From Desulfuromonas soudanensis (GTDB taxonomy: Bacteria; Desulfobacterota; Desulfuromonadia; Desulfuromonadales; WTL), in contig NZ_CP010802.1 of assembly GCF_001278055.1 (NCBI RefSeq), forward strand, positions 1,116,001 through 1,180,000: DNA of 64,000 nt. The letters are read 5' to 3'. The notes under the pieces were generated by a model. It saw only the letters and a program-made list of their open reading frames with translations. It was not told where the DNA came from and searched no databases. Position numbers and translations under genes: made by a program. Below, one piece after another: positions 1-8,604 of the stretch; position 1 is the first letter of the stretch; every line of letters starts with the position of its first letter.

Positions 1-870
1 AAAGCGGCGAACCTCTTCGGCAAGGCCAAGACCTTTCTCGTGGTGGTGCTGCTGATTGTCGTCGGCCTGGTCCTCATCTACGGCAAGCTGCCGCTGCTGA
101 ACCGGGCCATCAACCCGCTCCTCTGGATCTGCACCAGTCTCGCCTTTTGTTCTACGATCTTCAAGCTCATCCCCAATTACTGGTACGCCAACATTCTCAG
201 TCTCCTGAACCTGGTCTGCGGACTCGCCGGCTGCTGGGTGATTCTCACCGGTCACCCCCCGGTCTACGCCCTGGGTCTCGTCTTTCTGGGGCAGTTTCTC
301 GATCTCTTCGATGGACGCGCCGCCGAGCGCTGGGGCTCCACCCCCCAGGGGGAGCTCTTCGACGATGTGGCCGACGGGACGAGCTTCGGGCTGACCGCCG
401 GGCTCATAGTCACGGCATCCTTTGCCCAGTTATGGGTCGGAATGCTGCTGGGGGGATTGTATGTCGGAGCGACCGTGTACCGGCTGATCCGCTTTGTCGT
501 CGAAAAGAGAAAGGAGGGGATACTGGGGGGCGTGACGACCTTTGCCGGGCTTCCGTCACCCGCCGGAGCTTTGGCGGTGGGAACCACCTGTGTGCTCATA
601 GCCAACGATCTGGTCAGCGGCATCATCGTTGTCGCCACCGCCCTGCTGATGATCTCGCGCATCCCCTACGCCCACTTCGGCCGCACCATCCTGCCGAAAA
701 TTCCCAGGGTCGTACGCGTTCTGGCCCTCGGCGCCTTTCTCTTCATGCTGGCTCTGGGCGTTCATCGTGACAACTATCTCGCGCCGCTCCTCATCTCCTT
801 CGTCGCTGCCCTGACCTATCTGATCTCCCCCCTGTTCTGGGGGAAGGGGCCAAAAGAGACTTTGAGCTAA
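1..870 (+). CDS. CDP-alcohol phosphatidyltransferase family protein (5' end outside window)
   Basis: The frame is open from base 1, so the first GTG at base 40 is probably internal and the true start lies upstream. The protein is a multi-pass membrane enzyme. A segment encoded around bases 300-375 holds the family signature, a DG..A.R stretch followed by G...D...D (DLFDGRAAER then GELFDDVAD), with one extra residue before the arginine compared with the usual spacing. The order NILSLLNLVCG before the signature resembles CDP-diacylglycerol serine phosphatidyltransferase (PssA). Enzymes of this family move a phosphoalcohol from a CDP carrier to an acceptor alcohol in the inner membrane. The acceptor here cannot be told from sequence. 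The next gene starts 30 bases downstream. Confidence 0.8.
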   Translation, partial: KAANLFGKAKTFLVVVLLIVVGLVLIYGKLPLLNRAINPLLWICTSLAFCSTIFKLIPNYWYANILSLLNLVCGLAGCWVILTGHPPVYALGLVFLGQFLDLFDGRAAERWGSTPQGELFDDVADGTSFGLTAGLIVTASFAQLWVGMLLGGLYVGATVYRLIRFVVEKRKEGILGGVTTFAGLPSPAGALAVGTTCVLIANDLVSGIIVVATALLMISRIPYAHFGRTILPKIPRVVRVLALGAFLFMLALGVHRDNYLAPLLISFVAALTYLISPLFWGKGPKETLS

Positions 871-900
871 GCGGCTGTCCCCAATGAACTGGAGCCGGAT

Positions 901-2382
901 TTGTCGGAAATTTTCTTTGATCGGGTGACTGCGGTCATCCACGATACGGCAAGGCTTGAGGATATCAGTCTTCGCCTCGGCCCTGAGGAGCACTGGGCCA
1001 TTGTCGGGGCCAACGGCTCGGGGAAAACCGCCCTGGGGAACCTCCTCTGCGGCGGGCTCGAGGTCATCTCCGGTACCTATTCCACTACGGACAAAAACGA
1101 ATACGTCTCCTTTGAAAAAATAGACCGAATTCTCGAGCTCGAAAGGTACAATGATGACTCCGATTTTTTGGGGTTTGCCGACCAGGGAACGAGGGTCAGC
1201 GCCTTCATTCTCGGTGAGGACGCGGCCGCCGGACCGAGGCTCCTTGCGCTGGCCCGGGAAATGGGCTTTACGAAAATTCTCGATCGCGGCATCAAGTTTC
1301 TCTCCACCGGAGAGATGCGCAAGGTCGTCATCTGCAAGGCCCTGATGCAGGAACCGGAACTCCTCGTTCTGGATGAACCCTTCGACGGACTCGACCTTGA
1401 GTCCTGCGCTCTGCTTAAAACCCTGATCGGCAACGCGGCGGACAAGGGGATCCGGGTCGTTCTGCTGCTGAATCGCTTCAGCGAAATCATCCCGGAAATA
1501 ACCCATATCGCCTACCTGAAGGACTGCCGGGTCCTCCTGTCGGGGACCAGGGATCTCCTCCTCGCCTCGGAGGCCCTGCGCAGATTCCACGCCTTTCATT
1601 ACACCCTTCCGCCCCGTCTCCCAGAAGTCGATTCGTCCTGCACGACGTCTGCGCTGCCGGCCCAGACGCCGCTCATCGAAATGAAGGGCGTGGTCGTCCG
1701 TTATGATGGACGGTTTATCCTCAACCGCCTCGACTGGACGGTGCGCCCCGGCGAGCACTGGAAGATCACGGGGCCCAACGGCGCGGGGAAATCGACCCTC
1801 CTGAGCCTCGTGAGCGGTGACAACACCCAGGCCTATGCCAACGATATCCGGCTCTTCGGCATAAAAAAAGGCTCGGGAGAGAGTGTCTGGGAGATCAAGA
1901 AACGCATCGGTCTGGTCTCGACGTCCTTTCAGCAGGAGTACCGGGTCGGGGCCACGGTTAAGGTCGTCGTCATTTCAGGATTTTTCGATTCCATCGGCAT
2001 GTATCACCCCTATTCGGTAAGGCAGCAGGAGATCGCCCTGGACTGGCTGAAGATGCTGCACATGGAAAAGCATCTCGAGACCCCTTTTCGCAACCTCTCC
2101 TACGGGGAGCAGCGCCTGGTCCTTCTGGCGCGGGCCATGGTGAAGCAGCCCGACCTGCTCATCCTCGACGAACCCTGCCAGGGGCTCGACGACATCAACC
2201 GGGAGATGGTCTTGAAGCTCATCGACCACCTCGGGAAGACCGGGACCACGCAGATCCTCTATGTGACCCACCATCCGGAGGACCATATCCCCTGCATCAA
2301 CAACATTCTTGAACTGGTGCCGGCCGACGGCGGCGGCTATACCTCGCGACGGGACGGTCGCCGTTCCCCGGCTGCAGACTGA
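901..2382 (+). CDS. double-domain ABC ATPase, ModF/PhrA-like
   Basis: This 493-residue protein contains two complete ABC ATP-binding domains and no membrane segments. Domain 1 has Walker A GANGSGKT (residues 36-43), a variant signature LSTGEMRK and Walker B LLVLDEP. Domain 2 has Walker A GPNGAGKST near residue 291, signature LSYGEQR near 399 and Walker B LLILDEP near 419. The architecture and linker length fit the ModF family, proteins of unclear role named for their neighbourhood to molybdate transport genes, rather than ABC-F translation factors. The start is a TTG with GGAG 6-8 bases upstream. It may be cotranscribed with the following small membrane protein 15 bases away. Confidence 0.82.
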   Translation: MSEIFFDRVTAVIHDTARLEDISLRLGPEEHWAIVGANGSGKTALGNLLCGGLEVISGTYSTTDKNEYVSFEKIDRILELERYNDDSDFLGFADQGTRVSAFILGEDAAAGPRLLALAREMGFTKILDRGIKFLSTGEMRKVVICKALMQEPELLVLDEPFDGLDLESCALLKTLIGNAADKGIRVVLLLNRFSEIIPEITHIAYLKDCRVLLSGTRDLLLASEALRRFHAFHYTLPPRLPEVDSSCTTSALPAQTPLIEMKGVVVRYDGRFILNRLDWTVRPGEHWKITGPNGAGKSTLLSLVSGDNTQAYANDIRLFGIKKGSGESVWEIKKRIGLVSTSFQQEYRVGATVKVVVISGFFDSIGMYHPYSVRQQEIALDWLKMLHMEKHLETPFRNLSYGEQRLVLLARAMVKQPDLLILDEPCQGLDDINREMVLKLIDHLGKTGTTQILYVTHHPEDHIPCINNILELVPADGGGYTSRRDGRRSPAAD

Positions 2383-2397
2383 AGGAGAGATGAAAAA

Positions 2398-2628
2398 ATG
2401 GATATTTCCGCGGCAGTAATCGGGACCCTGGCTTTGGGGTTCGGCCTCGTCACTCTGGCGCTGCGACTGTTCAACCCGGCAAAACTCGGTAAACTGCAAC
2501 CGATGAAGGAGCGGTTCGGCGAGAGGGCGGGGAATGTGGCCCACGCCTTTTTCTACATCGCCCTGCCGAGTGTTTACGGGGTCTTCTGTCTGATCCAGTC
2601 GTACCTGGGCCGGTCGTTTATGGGTTAA
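2398..2628 (+). CDS. small membrane protein, unknown function
   Basis: A 76-residue protein with two hydrophobic segments (about residues 3-22 and 48-68) and a basic, charged loop between them. The ATG is preceded by an AAGGAGAG ribosome site, which supports it as a real gene. I do not recognise the family. It lies between the ModF-like ATPase and a ZIP metal transporter, all on the same strand and closely spaced, so it may belong to the same transcript. Confidence 0.7.
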   Translation: MDISAAVIGTLALGFGLVTLALRLFNPAKLGKLQPMKERFGERAGNVAHAFFYIALPSVYGVFCLIQSYLGRSFMG

Positions 2629-2633
2629 CCACC

Positions 2634-2655
2634 CCCCTTTGATTTCAAAAAGGGG
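2634..2655. repeat. small inverted repeat in intergenic gap
   Basis: CCCCTTT and AAAGGGG face each other across an 8-base loop just after the small membrane gene. It could slow transcription or be a remnant of a dispersed palindrome; there is no clean T-tract for a terminator. Confidence 0.4.
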
Positions 2656-2676
2656 CGGCTTGGGAGATAGACCATC

Positions 2677-3489
2677 TTGATCGACGTCCTCCTCTCCATC
2701 CATCCGGTCGGGCAGGCGTTTCTGGCCTCCCTCTTCACCTGGGGGATGACGGCCTGCGGCGCCGGGACCGTCTACCTCGGGCGCAATCCCGGGCGCAAGA
2801 CCCTCGACGCCATGCTCGGCTTTGCCGCCGGCGTCATGATTGCCGCCAGTTACTGGTCGCTCCTTGCCCCGGCGCTGGCCATGGGGGAGGGGAAGGCGTT
2901 CCCCGCCTGGCTGCCGGTGGCCTTCGGATTTCTTTGCGGCGGCGCCTTTCTCCGCCTGATAGACAACTTCCTGCCGCACCTGCACCTGAACTTCCCCCGC
3001 TCCGAGGCCGAAGGAATTCCCACCCGCTGGCGCCGCAGCACGCTGCTGGTGCTGGCCATCACCCTGCACAACATCCCCGAGGGGCTGGCTATCGGCGTCG
3101 CCTTCGGCGCCGTCGGCGCCGGTTTTTCCGACGCCTCCCTTTCGGGCGCCATCGCCCTGGCCCTCGGTATCGGCATCCAGAATTTTCCCGAGGGGATGGC
3201 CGTTTCCGTCCCCCTCTTCCGCGACGGCCTCACCCGCCGCCGCAGCTTCATGGCCGGCCAGCTCTCGGGGGTCGTGGAAATTTTCGCCGCCGTTCTCGGC
3301 GCCGCCCTGGTGGTGGCGGCCGAACCGCTCCTCCCCATGGCCCTCTCCTTTGCCGCCGGGGCGATGATCTTCGTCGTCGTCGAGGAGGTCATCCCCGAGT
3401 CGCAGCGGGGAGGAAACACCGACATCGCCACCCTGGGGGTGATGATCGGGTTCACCCTCATGATGATCCTCGACGTTGCGCTGGGGTGA
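2677..3489 (+). CDS. ZIP-family divalent metal transporter
   Basis: This 270-residue inner-membrane protein has about eight hydrophobic segments. The two metal-binding helices are clear: HNIPEGLAIGVAFG and NFPEGMAVSVPLF, the paired (H/N)xPEG motifs of the ZIP family, which take up zinc, iron or manganese into the cytoplasm. A histidine-rich loop between helices 3 and 4 is short (FLPHLHLNF). The chosen start is TTG with a GGGAG about 11 bases upstream; a later start would cut into the first membrane helix. Substrate preference cannot be read from the sequence. Confidence 0.88.
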   Translation: MIDVLLSIHPVGQAFLASLFTWGMTACGAGTVYLGRNPGRKTLDAMLGFAAGVMIAASYWSLLAPALAMGEGKAFPAWLPVAFGFLCGGAFLRLIDNFLPHLHLNFPRSEAEGIPTRWRRSTLLVLAITLHNIPEGLAIGVAFGAVGAGFSDASLSGAIALALGIGIQNFPEGMAVSVPLFRDGLTRRRSFMAGQLSGVVEIFAAVLGAALVVAAEPLLPMALSFAAGAMIFVVVEEVIPESQRGGNTDIATLGVMIGFTLMMILDVALG

Positions 3490-3537
3490 CCGGTTGCCTC
3501 AGCGTTTCCTTCTTCCCCCTGACTCCGGGAGGGACCG

Positions 3538-4662
3538 ATGATTCTTTTCGCCCTGACCTTTCTCGCCATCTACACCGGCATGCACGCCCTGGTCTTCTGG
3601 GGCTTCCACCCCCTGCTCAAGGGACATCCGCTCCTGCCGACTCTGACCTGGGTCTGGATGGCGGCGATGATTCTGGCGCCGCTGCTGGTACGCCTTCTCG
3701 ACCGCGCAGGCTTCGAGATGGCGGCACGGGGGATGGCCTGGGTGGGATACAGCTGGATGGGCCTCCTTTTCCTGGCCTTTGCCGCCTTCGCCGTTCTCGG
3801 CGCCTGGGAGTTGCTGACCCACCTGATGGCCAAGGTCGTCCCCTCCCTTTCAACGCTGTCGCTCCACGGCGCCCTCTCTGCGGCCCTCGTCCTCTTCGCG
3901 GTGATCGCGGCAAGTTTCTACGGTCTCTATGAGGCGTCGAACTTGCGGGTGGAGGAGGTGCGAATCGTCACCGCCAAGCTTCCGCCCGGTTCTCCTTCGA
4001 TCCGCATCGCCCAGGTTTCCGATCTCCATCTCGGGCTGATTCTCCGCGAGGAGGCCCTGGCGCCCATCGTCGCCCGGCTGCAGGAGCTCAGGCCCGACCT
4101 GCTCGTCGCCACCGGCGACATCGTCGACGCCCAGATCAGCCACCTCGATGAGCTCATCAACCTCTGGCAGAGCCTCGATCCCCCCCTGGGGAAGTACGCG
4201 GTGACCGGCAATCACGAGGTCTACGCCGGCCTCGAGCAGTCCCTCGATTTTCTCCGCCGCAGCGGCTTCCGGGTGCTGCGCAATGAAAGTGTGGCGGCCG
4301 GCGACCGCCTGATCCTCGCCGGGGTGGACGATCCGGCGCGGGGGGGCCCGGTCGACGAGGTGCCGGTGCTGCAGGGTTTGGACCGGGGTCTCTTCACCCT
4401 CCTCCTCAAGCACCGCCCGCGCCCCAATCGACTCGCTCTTGGCCTCTTCGACCTGCAGCTCTCCGGACACGCCCACCGCGGCCAGATCTTCCCCTTCAAT
4501 TTCCTCACCGCCCTGGAATATCCCCTGCAGGACGGTCTCTCTCCCCTCGACGGCAGGGGGCATCTCTATGCCAGTCGCGGCACCGGGACCTGGGGGCCGC
4601 CGATGCGGATCCTCTCTCCGCCGGAGATCACCCTCTTCGAAATCATCCCGGCGTCTCCCTGA
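3538..4662 (+). CDS. membrane-anchored calcineurin-like metallophosphoesterase
   Basis: A 374-residue protein with four to five N-terminal membrane segments (about residues 1-135) followed by a metallophosphoesterase domain. The metal-binding motifs appear in order: QVSDLHLG, ATGDIVD, GNHE and SGHAHRGQ. The layout matches the YkuE/LpxG-like group, whose members hydrolyse phosphoester bonds, in some cases of UDP-diacylglucosamine in lipid A synthesis. The substrate here is not determined. GGAGG lies five bases before the ATG. The GNHE motif reads GNHEVYAG, with all metal ligands intact. Confidence 0.85.
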   Translation: MILFALTFLAIYTGMHALVFWGFHPLLKGHPLLPTLTWVWMAAMILAPLLVRLLDRAGFEMAARGMAWVGYSWMGLLFLAFAAFAVLGAWELLTHLMAKVVPSLSTLSLHGALSAALVLFAVIAASFYGLYEASNLRVEEVRIVTAKLPPGSPSIRIAQVSDLHLGLILREEALAPIVARLQELRPDLLVATGDIVDAQISHLDELINLWQSLDPPLGKYAVTGNHEVYAGLEQSLDFLRRSGFRVLRNESVAAGDRLILAGVDDPARGGPVDEVPVLQGLDRGLFTLLLKHRPRPNRLALGLFDLQLSGHAHRGQIFPFNFLTALEYPLQDGLSPLDGRGHLYASRGTGTWGPPMRILSPPEITLFEIIPASP

Positions 4663-4680
4663 GGGGCGGTCATGAATTTT

Positions 4681-4787
4681 TCAACGCTGAGGCGCAGAGG
4701 CAGGGGAGGGCGCAGAGAAAATCCCGGGGGTTCCCTTGCTTTCATGCCCCTCTCTCCGCCTCTGTCTCCTCAGCGCCTCTGCGTTGA
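4681..4787. repeat. palindromic repeat element, copy A
   Basis: The two ends are near-perfect inverted copies: TCAACGCTGAGGCGCAGAGG at the left and its counterpart ending CGCCTCTGCGTTGA at the right, about 107 bases in total. A second copy of the same element occupies 63343-63452. It lies in the gap between two convergent genes. The arms would fold into a long hairpin. No transposase is encoded, so it resembles a non-autonomous MITE or REP-like element. Confidence 0.8.
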
Positions 4788-4806
4788 ATGGGTTGGGTCC
4801 CCTGGA

Positions 4807-4842
4807 TAAAAAAAAGCCCCCGGTCCGAAAAGGACCGGGGGC
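4807..4842 (-). terminator. rho-independent terminator
   Basis: An 11-bp perfect stem (GCCCCCGGTCC with GGACCGGGGGC, loop GAAAA) is followed on the minus strand by eight T. It ends transcription of the lipoprotein gene that stops at 4868. Confidence 0.92.
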
Positions 4843-4867
4843 TTCGTTGCTTCAGGAGCGTCGGATG

Positions 4868-5617
4868 TTACTCGACGACCACCTTGGCGTCTTCGATGAT
4901 GACCTCGTACTTGTAGCCGTAGCCGAAGTCCTTGTCGGTGATGACCGGACCGGTGACGACGACGGTGTCGCCGACTTTGACCATGGCGGTGGTGGTGACG
5001 GTCAGGTCGTTGGTCCCTTCGGCACCGGAGCCGTCCTGGAGGTGGATCCAGTTTTTCCCCATGATTTCGGGGCTGAACTTGACGACCTGGCCGCGCACGG
5101 AGACTTCCTTGCCGGAGAGGTCGGCCTTGCCGCCGAAGACCTCGGCGACGGTCTTGCCGCCGGCGACCTTCTCGATCCCTTCGATTTTTACCGCCGGCTC
5201 GGTGCCGGGGACGACGGGGTGCCCTTCGGGCATCTTGGCTTCGCCGCCGAGGGCCTGCTCGCCGCCGACCATGATGCTGTCGACGAAGTAGACGACGTCG
5301 AAGGTACGATCGAGAGTCTTGCTGTGGTAGTCCTTCATCGGCATTCCGGCGGGGATAACGACGGCGTCGCCGACCTTGACCTGGAGTTCAGGGGCTGCAG
5401 CCCAGATCTTTTCGCTGCCGGTATCGACCAGGACGTAGGTGTAGCCGCCCGAATTCATGGTCTCGGTGACGGTGCCGCTCTGCCCCTGAGCGCTCTGCTC
5501 GGCGGCGGCGGGGACCTTTGTTTCCGCGGTTTCGGGGGCTTTGGTTTTGTCCTTGCAACCGGCGGCGAGGGACAGGGCGATCAGTGAGGCGAGCATGAGA
5601 ATGAGACTTTTTTTCAC
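4868..5617 (-). CDS. lipoprotein with C-terminal OB-fold (nucleic-acid-binding-like) domain
   Basis: A 249-residue secreted lipoprotein. The signal peptide ends in the lipobox LAAGC, giving lipidated Cys21. Residues about 22-45 are a flexible Ala/Glu-rich linker. The part from about 165 reads GKEVSVRGQVVKFS and later NWIHLQDGSG, an OB-fold pattern often labelled DNA-binding protein or NrfJ-related; since it is exported, nucleic acid binding is doubtful. An earlier part (about 48-140) shows a weaker similar beta-rich pattern. The start is GTG with GGAGG nine bases upstream. Its gene is followed by a strong terminator and stands alone. Confidence 0.75.
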   Translation of the reverse strand: MKKSLILMLASLIALSLAAGCKDKTKAPETAETKVPAAAEQSAQGQSGTVTETMNSGGYTYVLVDTGSEKIWAAAPELQVKVGDAVVIPAGMPMKDYHSKTLDRTFDVVYFVDSIMVGGEQALGGEAKMPEGHPVVPGTEPAVKIEGIEKVAGGKTVAEVFGGKADLSGKEVSVRGQVVKFSPEIMGKNWIHLQDGSGAEGTNDLTVTTTAMVKVGDTVVVTGPVITDKDFGYGYKYEVIIEDAKVVVE

Positions 5618-5747
5618 GACATTTCCTCCGGGTGGGTTAAGTGTCCGGGCACGCTGCCCGCGGTAAAAATTGACGCTCTTTCATTCGCCGGACAATTTAG
5701 CATGGATCGCCAGGGGGAGACAAGTCCTTTCGCCCTTGGGGTGGCGA

Positions 5748-7259
5748 TCAGGGACCATTCTCGGGAGGGCGAAGGTGACGGCCGTAGAGGGCAGTCAGGG
5801 CGGAGAGACGCTGCTGCAGGTCGACGCCGAGGTCGCCGGGGGAGAAGCGCCACCCCCAGTTCCCCCCCGCCCGCCCGGGGGTATTCATCCGCGCCTCGCT
5901 GCCGAGGGCGAGGAGGTCCTGCAGGGGGATGATGCAGTACGCCCCGACGCTGGCCAGGGCGGCGCGGATCAGTTCCCAGGGCTGGTCCCGGCCGCTGCTG
6001 CCGAGATAGGCGCGCACTCCCTCGCGTTCCTGTCCCGAGAGCTTGCGCCACCAGCCGAGAGTGGTGTCGTTGTCGTGGGTGCCCGTATAAACGACGCAGT
6101 CGCTCTCCAGATTGTGGGGGAGGTAGGGGTTGTCGGCTCCCGAGCCGAAGGCAAACTGTAGGATCTTCATTCCGGGAAAGCCGAACTCCCTCCGCAGCGC
6201 CTCGACTTCGGGGGTGATGAGGCCGAGGTCCTCGGCGATGATCGGCACCCTGCCGAGGGCGGCCTTCAGGGCCCTGAAGAGTTCGGCGCCGGGAACCTTG
6301 AGCCACTGGCCGTTGACGGCGGTCTTCTCTTCGGCGGGGATCGCCCAGCAGGCCTCGAAGCCGCGGAAGTGATCGATGCGCACCAGGTCGGTCTGGGCGA
6401 GATTCCAGCGGAAGCGGGAGAGCCACCAGGCGTACCCCTCCTCCGCCATCGCCTCCCAGCGGTAGAGGGGGTTTCCCCAGCGCTGCCCCGTTGTGCTGAA
6501 GTAGTCGGGGGGGACACCGGCGACGAGGAGCGGCCGTCCCTCCTCATTAAGGTGGAAGAGGTGCTGGTTGGCCCAGACGTCGGCGGAGTCGAGGGCGACG
6601 AAGATCGGCAGGTCGCCGAGGATGCGCACGCCGCGGCTGGCGGCGTAGTCCCTGAGAGCGAACCACTGCTCGAAGAAGACGAACTGGGCGTATTTGTGGA
6701 CCCGGATCGTCGCGGCGAGCTCTTCCCCCCAGAAGTGCAGGGCAGAGTCCCTGCGGCAACGGATCTCCTCCGGCCACTCGTTCCAGGAGCGGTGCTCGAA
6801 GTGGCTGCGCAGGGCCTGGAAGATGGCGTAATCGTTGAGCCAGTAGGCCTGCTCGGAGCAGAAACGCTCGTAGGCGGCGCGGCGCGCCCCGGCCCCCTGG
6901 CGTTCGAAACAGGCCGCGCCCTTGTGCAGCAGACGGCCGAGAAAGCCCTGGACGAAGCCGAAATGGGCCTCCCCTTCGGGCATGCGGACTCCGGCGAGGT
7001 CGGCCGGATCGAGGTCGCCCCGTTCCACCAGGCGCTCCGGGCAGATCAGCAGCGGATTGCCGGCAAAGGCGGAGAAGGCGCTGTAGGGGGAGTCGCCGTA
7101 GCCGGTCGGCCCCAGGGGGAGGATCTGCCAGATGCTCTGCCCGGCCCCGGAGAGGAAATCGATGAAACGGTAGGCCTCACTGCCGAGGGAGCCGAGGCCG
7201 TAGGGGCCGGGAAGGGATGTGGGGTGCAGGAGGATGCCGCTGACGCGTTTTTGCTTCAT
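5748..7259 (-). CDS. malQ: 4-alpha-glucanotransferase (amylomaltase, GH77)
   Basis: A 503-residue cytoplasmic enzyme, the usual length of the family. It moves alpha-1,4-glucan segments between maltodextrins during glycogen or maltose metabolism. N-terminal SGILLHPTSLPGPYGLG is typical of GH77. The catalytic residues are visible in RIDHFRGF (nucleophile Asp), PIIAEDLG (acid/base Glu) and YTGTHDNDT (stabilising Asp). I place the start at MKQKRVSG because AGGCGG lies six bases before it; an ATG ten codons upstream has no clear ribosome site. No other glycogen genes are in view. Confidence 0.95.
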   Translation of the reverse strand: MKQKRVSGILLHPTSLPGPYGLGSLGSEAYRFIDFLSGAGQSIWQILPLGPTGYGDSPYSAFSAFAGNPLLICPERLVERGDLDPADLAGVRMPEGEAHFGFVQGFLGRLLHKGAACFERQGAGARRAAYERFCSEQAYWLNDYAIFQALRSHFEHRSWNEWPEEIRCRRDSALHFWGEELAATIRVHKYAQFVFFEQWFALRDYAASRGVRILGDLPIFVALDSADVWANQHLFHLNEEGRPLLVAGVPPDYFSTTGQRWGNPLYRWEAMAEEGYAWWLSRFRWNLAQTDLVRIDHFRGFEACWAIPAEEKTAVNGQWLKVPGAELFRALKAALGRVPIIAEDLGLITPEVEALRREFGFPGMKILQFAFGSGADNPYLPHNLESDCVVYTGTHDNDTTLGWWRKLSGQEREGVRAYLGSSGRDQPWELIRAALASVGAYCIIPLQDLLALGSEARMNTPGRAGGNWGWRFSPGDLGVDLQQRLSALTALYGRHLRPPENGP

Positions 7260-7490
7260 GAAGAACCGCCTTTCCTTGCCGGTTTGCAAAACCTGATTAT
7301 TATGCCACAGGCGGTCTGGTTTAAAAAGCGCTTCGGCGTCGTTATCGGTGCCCGCCTGGCGTGGCGGTTCCGTTCGGGGAAGCTCCCGCGGCCGAACCCC
7401 CGGGGTAAAGAGGTCGAAGTGCCGGCGAATTTTTATCGAAGGTGAAATTCCGACGGATCGCCGGTGGAAAACGAGAAAAGGGGAGGGGCT

Positions 7491-8018
7491 TCAGCGGCCG
7501 AGGGTGAGGCCGCGGCGGCGGAGCAGGTCCTCGATGTCGATGACGAGTTCGGCAGGCCTGCGGCCGCCGGGGACGATCACCAGGTCGGCATGGCGGCGGT
7601 AGAGGGGGCGGCGCTGGCGGTAGAGCTCGGCAAAGGTCGTCTCCGGCGCGATCACCATCCCCCGGGTGGTCATGTCGCTGATCCGCTCCTCCAGCTCCTG
7701 CAGGGGGAGGTCGAGAAAGATGATCGTCCCGTCCCTTCCGAGAGCCGTCATCGCCGCGACGCTGTAGACCGCCGAACCGCCGGTGGCGATGACCGAAGCG
7801 GCGGCGTCCAGGGCGAGAATGGTCTCCTCCTCGAGGCGGGCAAAGGCCTGTAGTCCCTCGGTATCGATGATCTTCTGCAGGGGACGCCCCCGGCGGGCGA
7901 TCATCAGCTCGTCGATGTCGATGAAGGGGATGTTCAGGCGCCGGGCCAGAAGAGCGCCGACGGTACTCTTGCCGGCGCCGGGCATGCCGATGAGCACCAG
8001 ATTTCCGGCGCCGGTCAC
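7491..8018 (-). CDS. shikimate-kinase-like P-loop kinase
   Basis: A 175-residue protein beginning with GTG that overlaps the cupin stop codon (GTGA), indicating translational coupling. Walker A is GMPGAGKST; DIDE follows the second strand as in shikimate kinase, and RRPLYRRHADLV matches the lid/adenine region. Two family hallmarks differ: the GGG substrate loop reads ATGGSAV, and the usual SIxEIF is replaced by PLQKIIDTEG. Shikimate kinases phosphorylate shikimate in aromatic amino acid synthesis. The altered loop and the cupin neighbour make a different small-molecule substrate possible. Confidence 0.7.
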   Translation of the reverse strand: MTGAGNLVLIGMPGAGKSTVGALLARRLNIPFIDIDELMIARRGRPLQKIIDTEGLQAFARLEEETILALDAAASVIATGGSAVYSVAAMTALGRDGTIIFLDLPLQELEERISDMTTRGMVIAPETTFAELYRQRRPLYRRHADLVIVPGGRRPAELVIDIEDLLRRRGLTLGR

Positions 8019-8494
8019 GATTCGTCGCTGCGTCTGGCGAGGGTGCGCAGGTAGCGGGCCTTGATCCGGTCGTTGTTGGCGGCGACCTCGGGATCGCCGG
8101 CACACCAGGGGGGGATGTCGTCGTAGTCGGGGATGCCGTCGTCGATGAGATAGCGCGCCCCCTCGTGCCGCGGGTAGCCGGCGGCCACCCCGCCGGCGCA
8201 GATGAGCCGCAAGGGGGTTTCGCCGTCGTTGTTGAGCGCCCGCCTGGAGGCCGGATCGACCCGCACCATGTCGCCGGGGGCCAGGGGGATGAGCTCGCCG
8301 TCGATGAGGAGCTGGCCGCTCCCCTCGAGGATCATGTAGACCTCTTCCTGTTCGCGGTGACTGTGGGTAAAGGTGTACCCTTCCCCCGGCGGGAGGTTAA
8401 TCAGCCCGAGGGCGACGCTCTTGAGCCCGAGGTCGCGCCGCGGCGAAGTCAGCGGCGGCAGCGTCTCCCAGTCGAAGTGTGCTTTGTTGTACAT
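8015..8494 (-). CDS. cupin-domain protein
   Basis: A 159-residue single-domain cupin. The metal-binding motif 1 is visible as THSHREQEEVYMILEGSG (two His, one Glu) and motif 2 as PGDMVRVDPASRRAL, where the usual His is replaced by serine/arginine. Small cupins bind a metal or small molecule; no reaction can be assigned. The start MYNKAHFDW was chosen because upstream sequence in this frame is a 7-bp repeat. Its stop overlaps the start of the kinase-like gene, so the two are cotranslated. Confidence 0.75.
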   Translation of the reverse strand: MYNKAHFDWETLPPLTSPRRDLGLKSVALGLINLPPGEGYTFTHSHREQEEVYMILEGSGQLLIDGELIPLAPGDMVRVDPASRRALNNDGETPLRLICAGGVAAGYPRHEGARYLIDDGIPDYDDIPPWCAGDPEVAANNDRIKARYLRTLARRSDES

Positions 8495-8506
8495 GTTGTG
8501 ACATCC

Positions 8507-8603
8507 AAGGGAGAAGGAAGAAGGGAGAAGGGAGAAGGGAGAAGGGAGAAGGGAGAAGGGAGAAGGGAGAGCGCCCTCTCCCATCTCCCCTCTACCATCT
8601 CCC
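8507..8603. repeat. heptamer tandem repeat (AAGGGAG)n with facing pyrimidine arm
   Basis: Nine consecutive 7-bp units AAGGGAG run from 8507 to 8569 (the second reads AAGGAAG). They are followed by a pyrimidine tract containing TCTCCC units (8574-8603), so the two halves can pair as a hairpin. The array sits in the 110-base gap between the quinone oxidoreductase and cupin genes, just upstream of the cupin start. Confidence 0.93.
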
Positions 8604-8604
8604 G

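Noticed and set aside
8507-8569. CRISPR array
   Set aside because: The 7-bp units are contiguous without spacers, and no cas genes are present.
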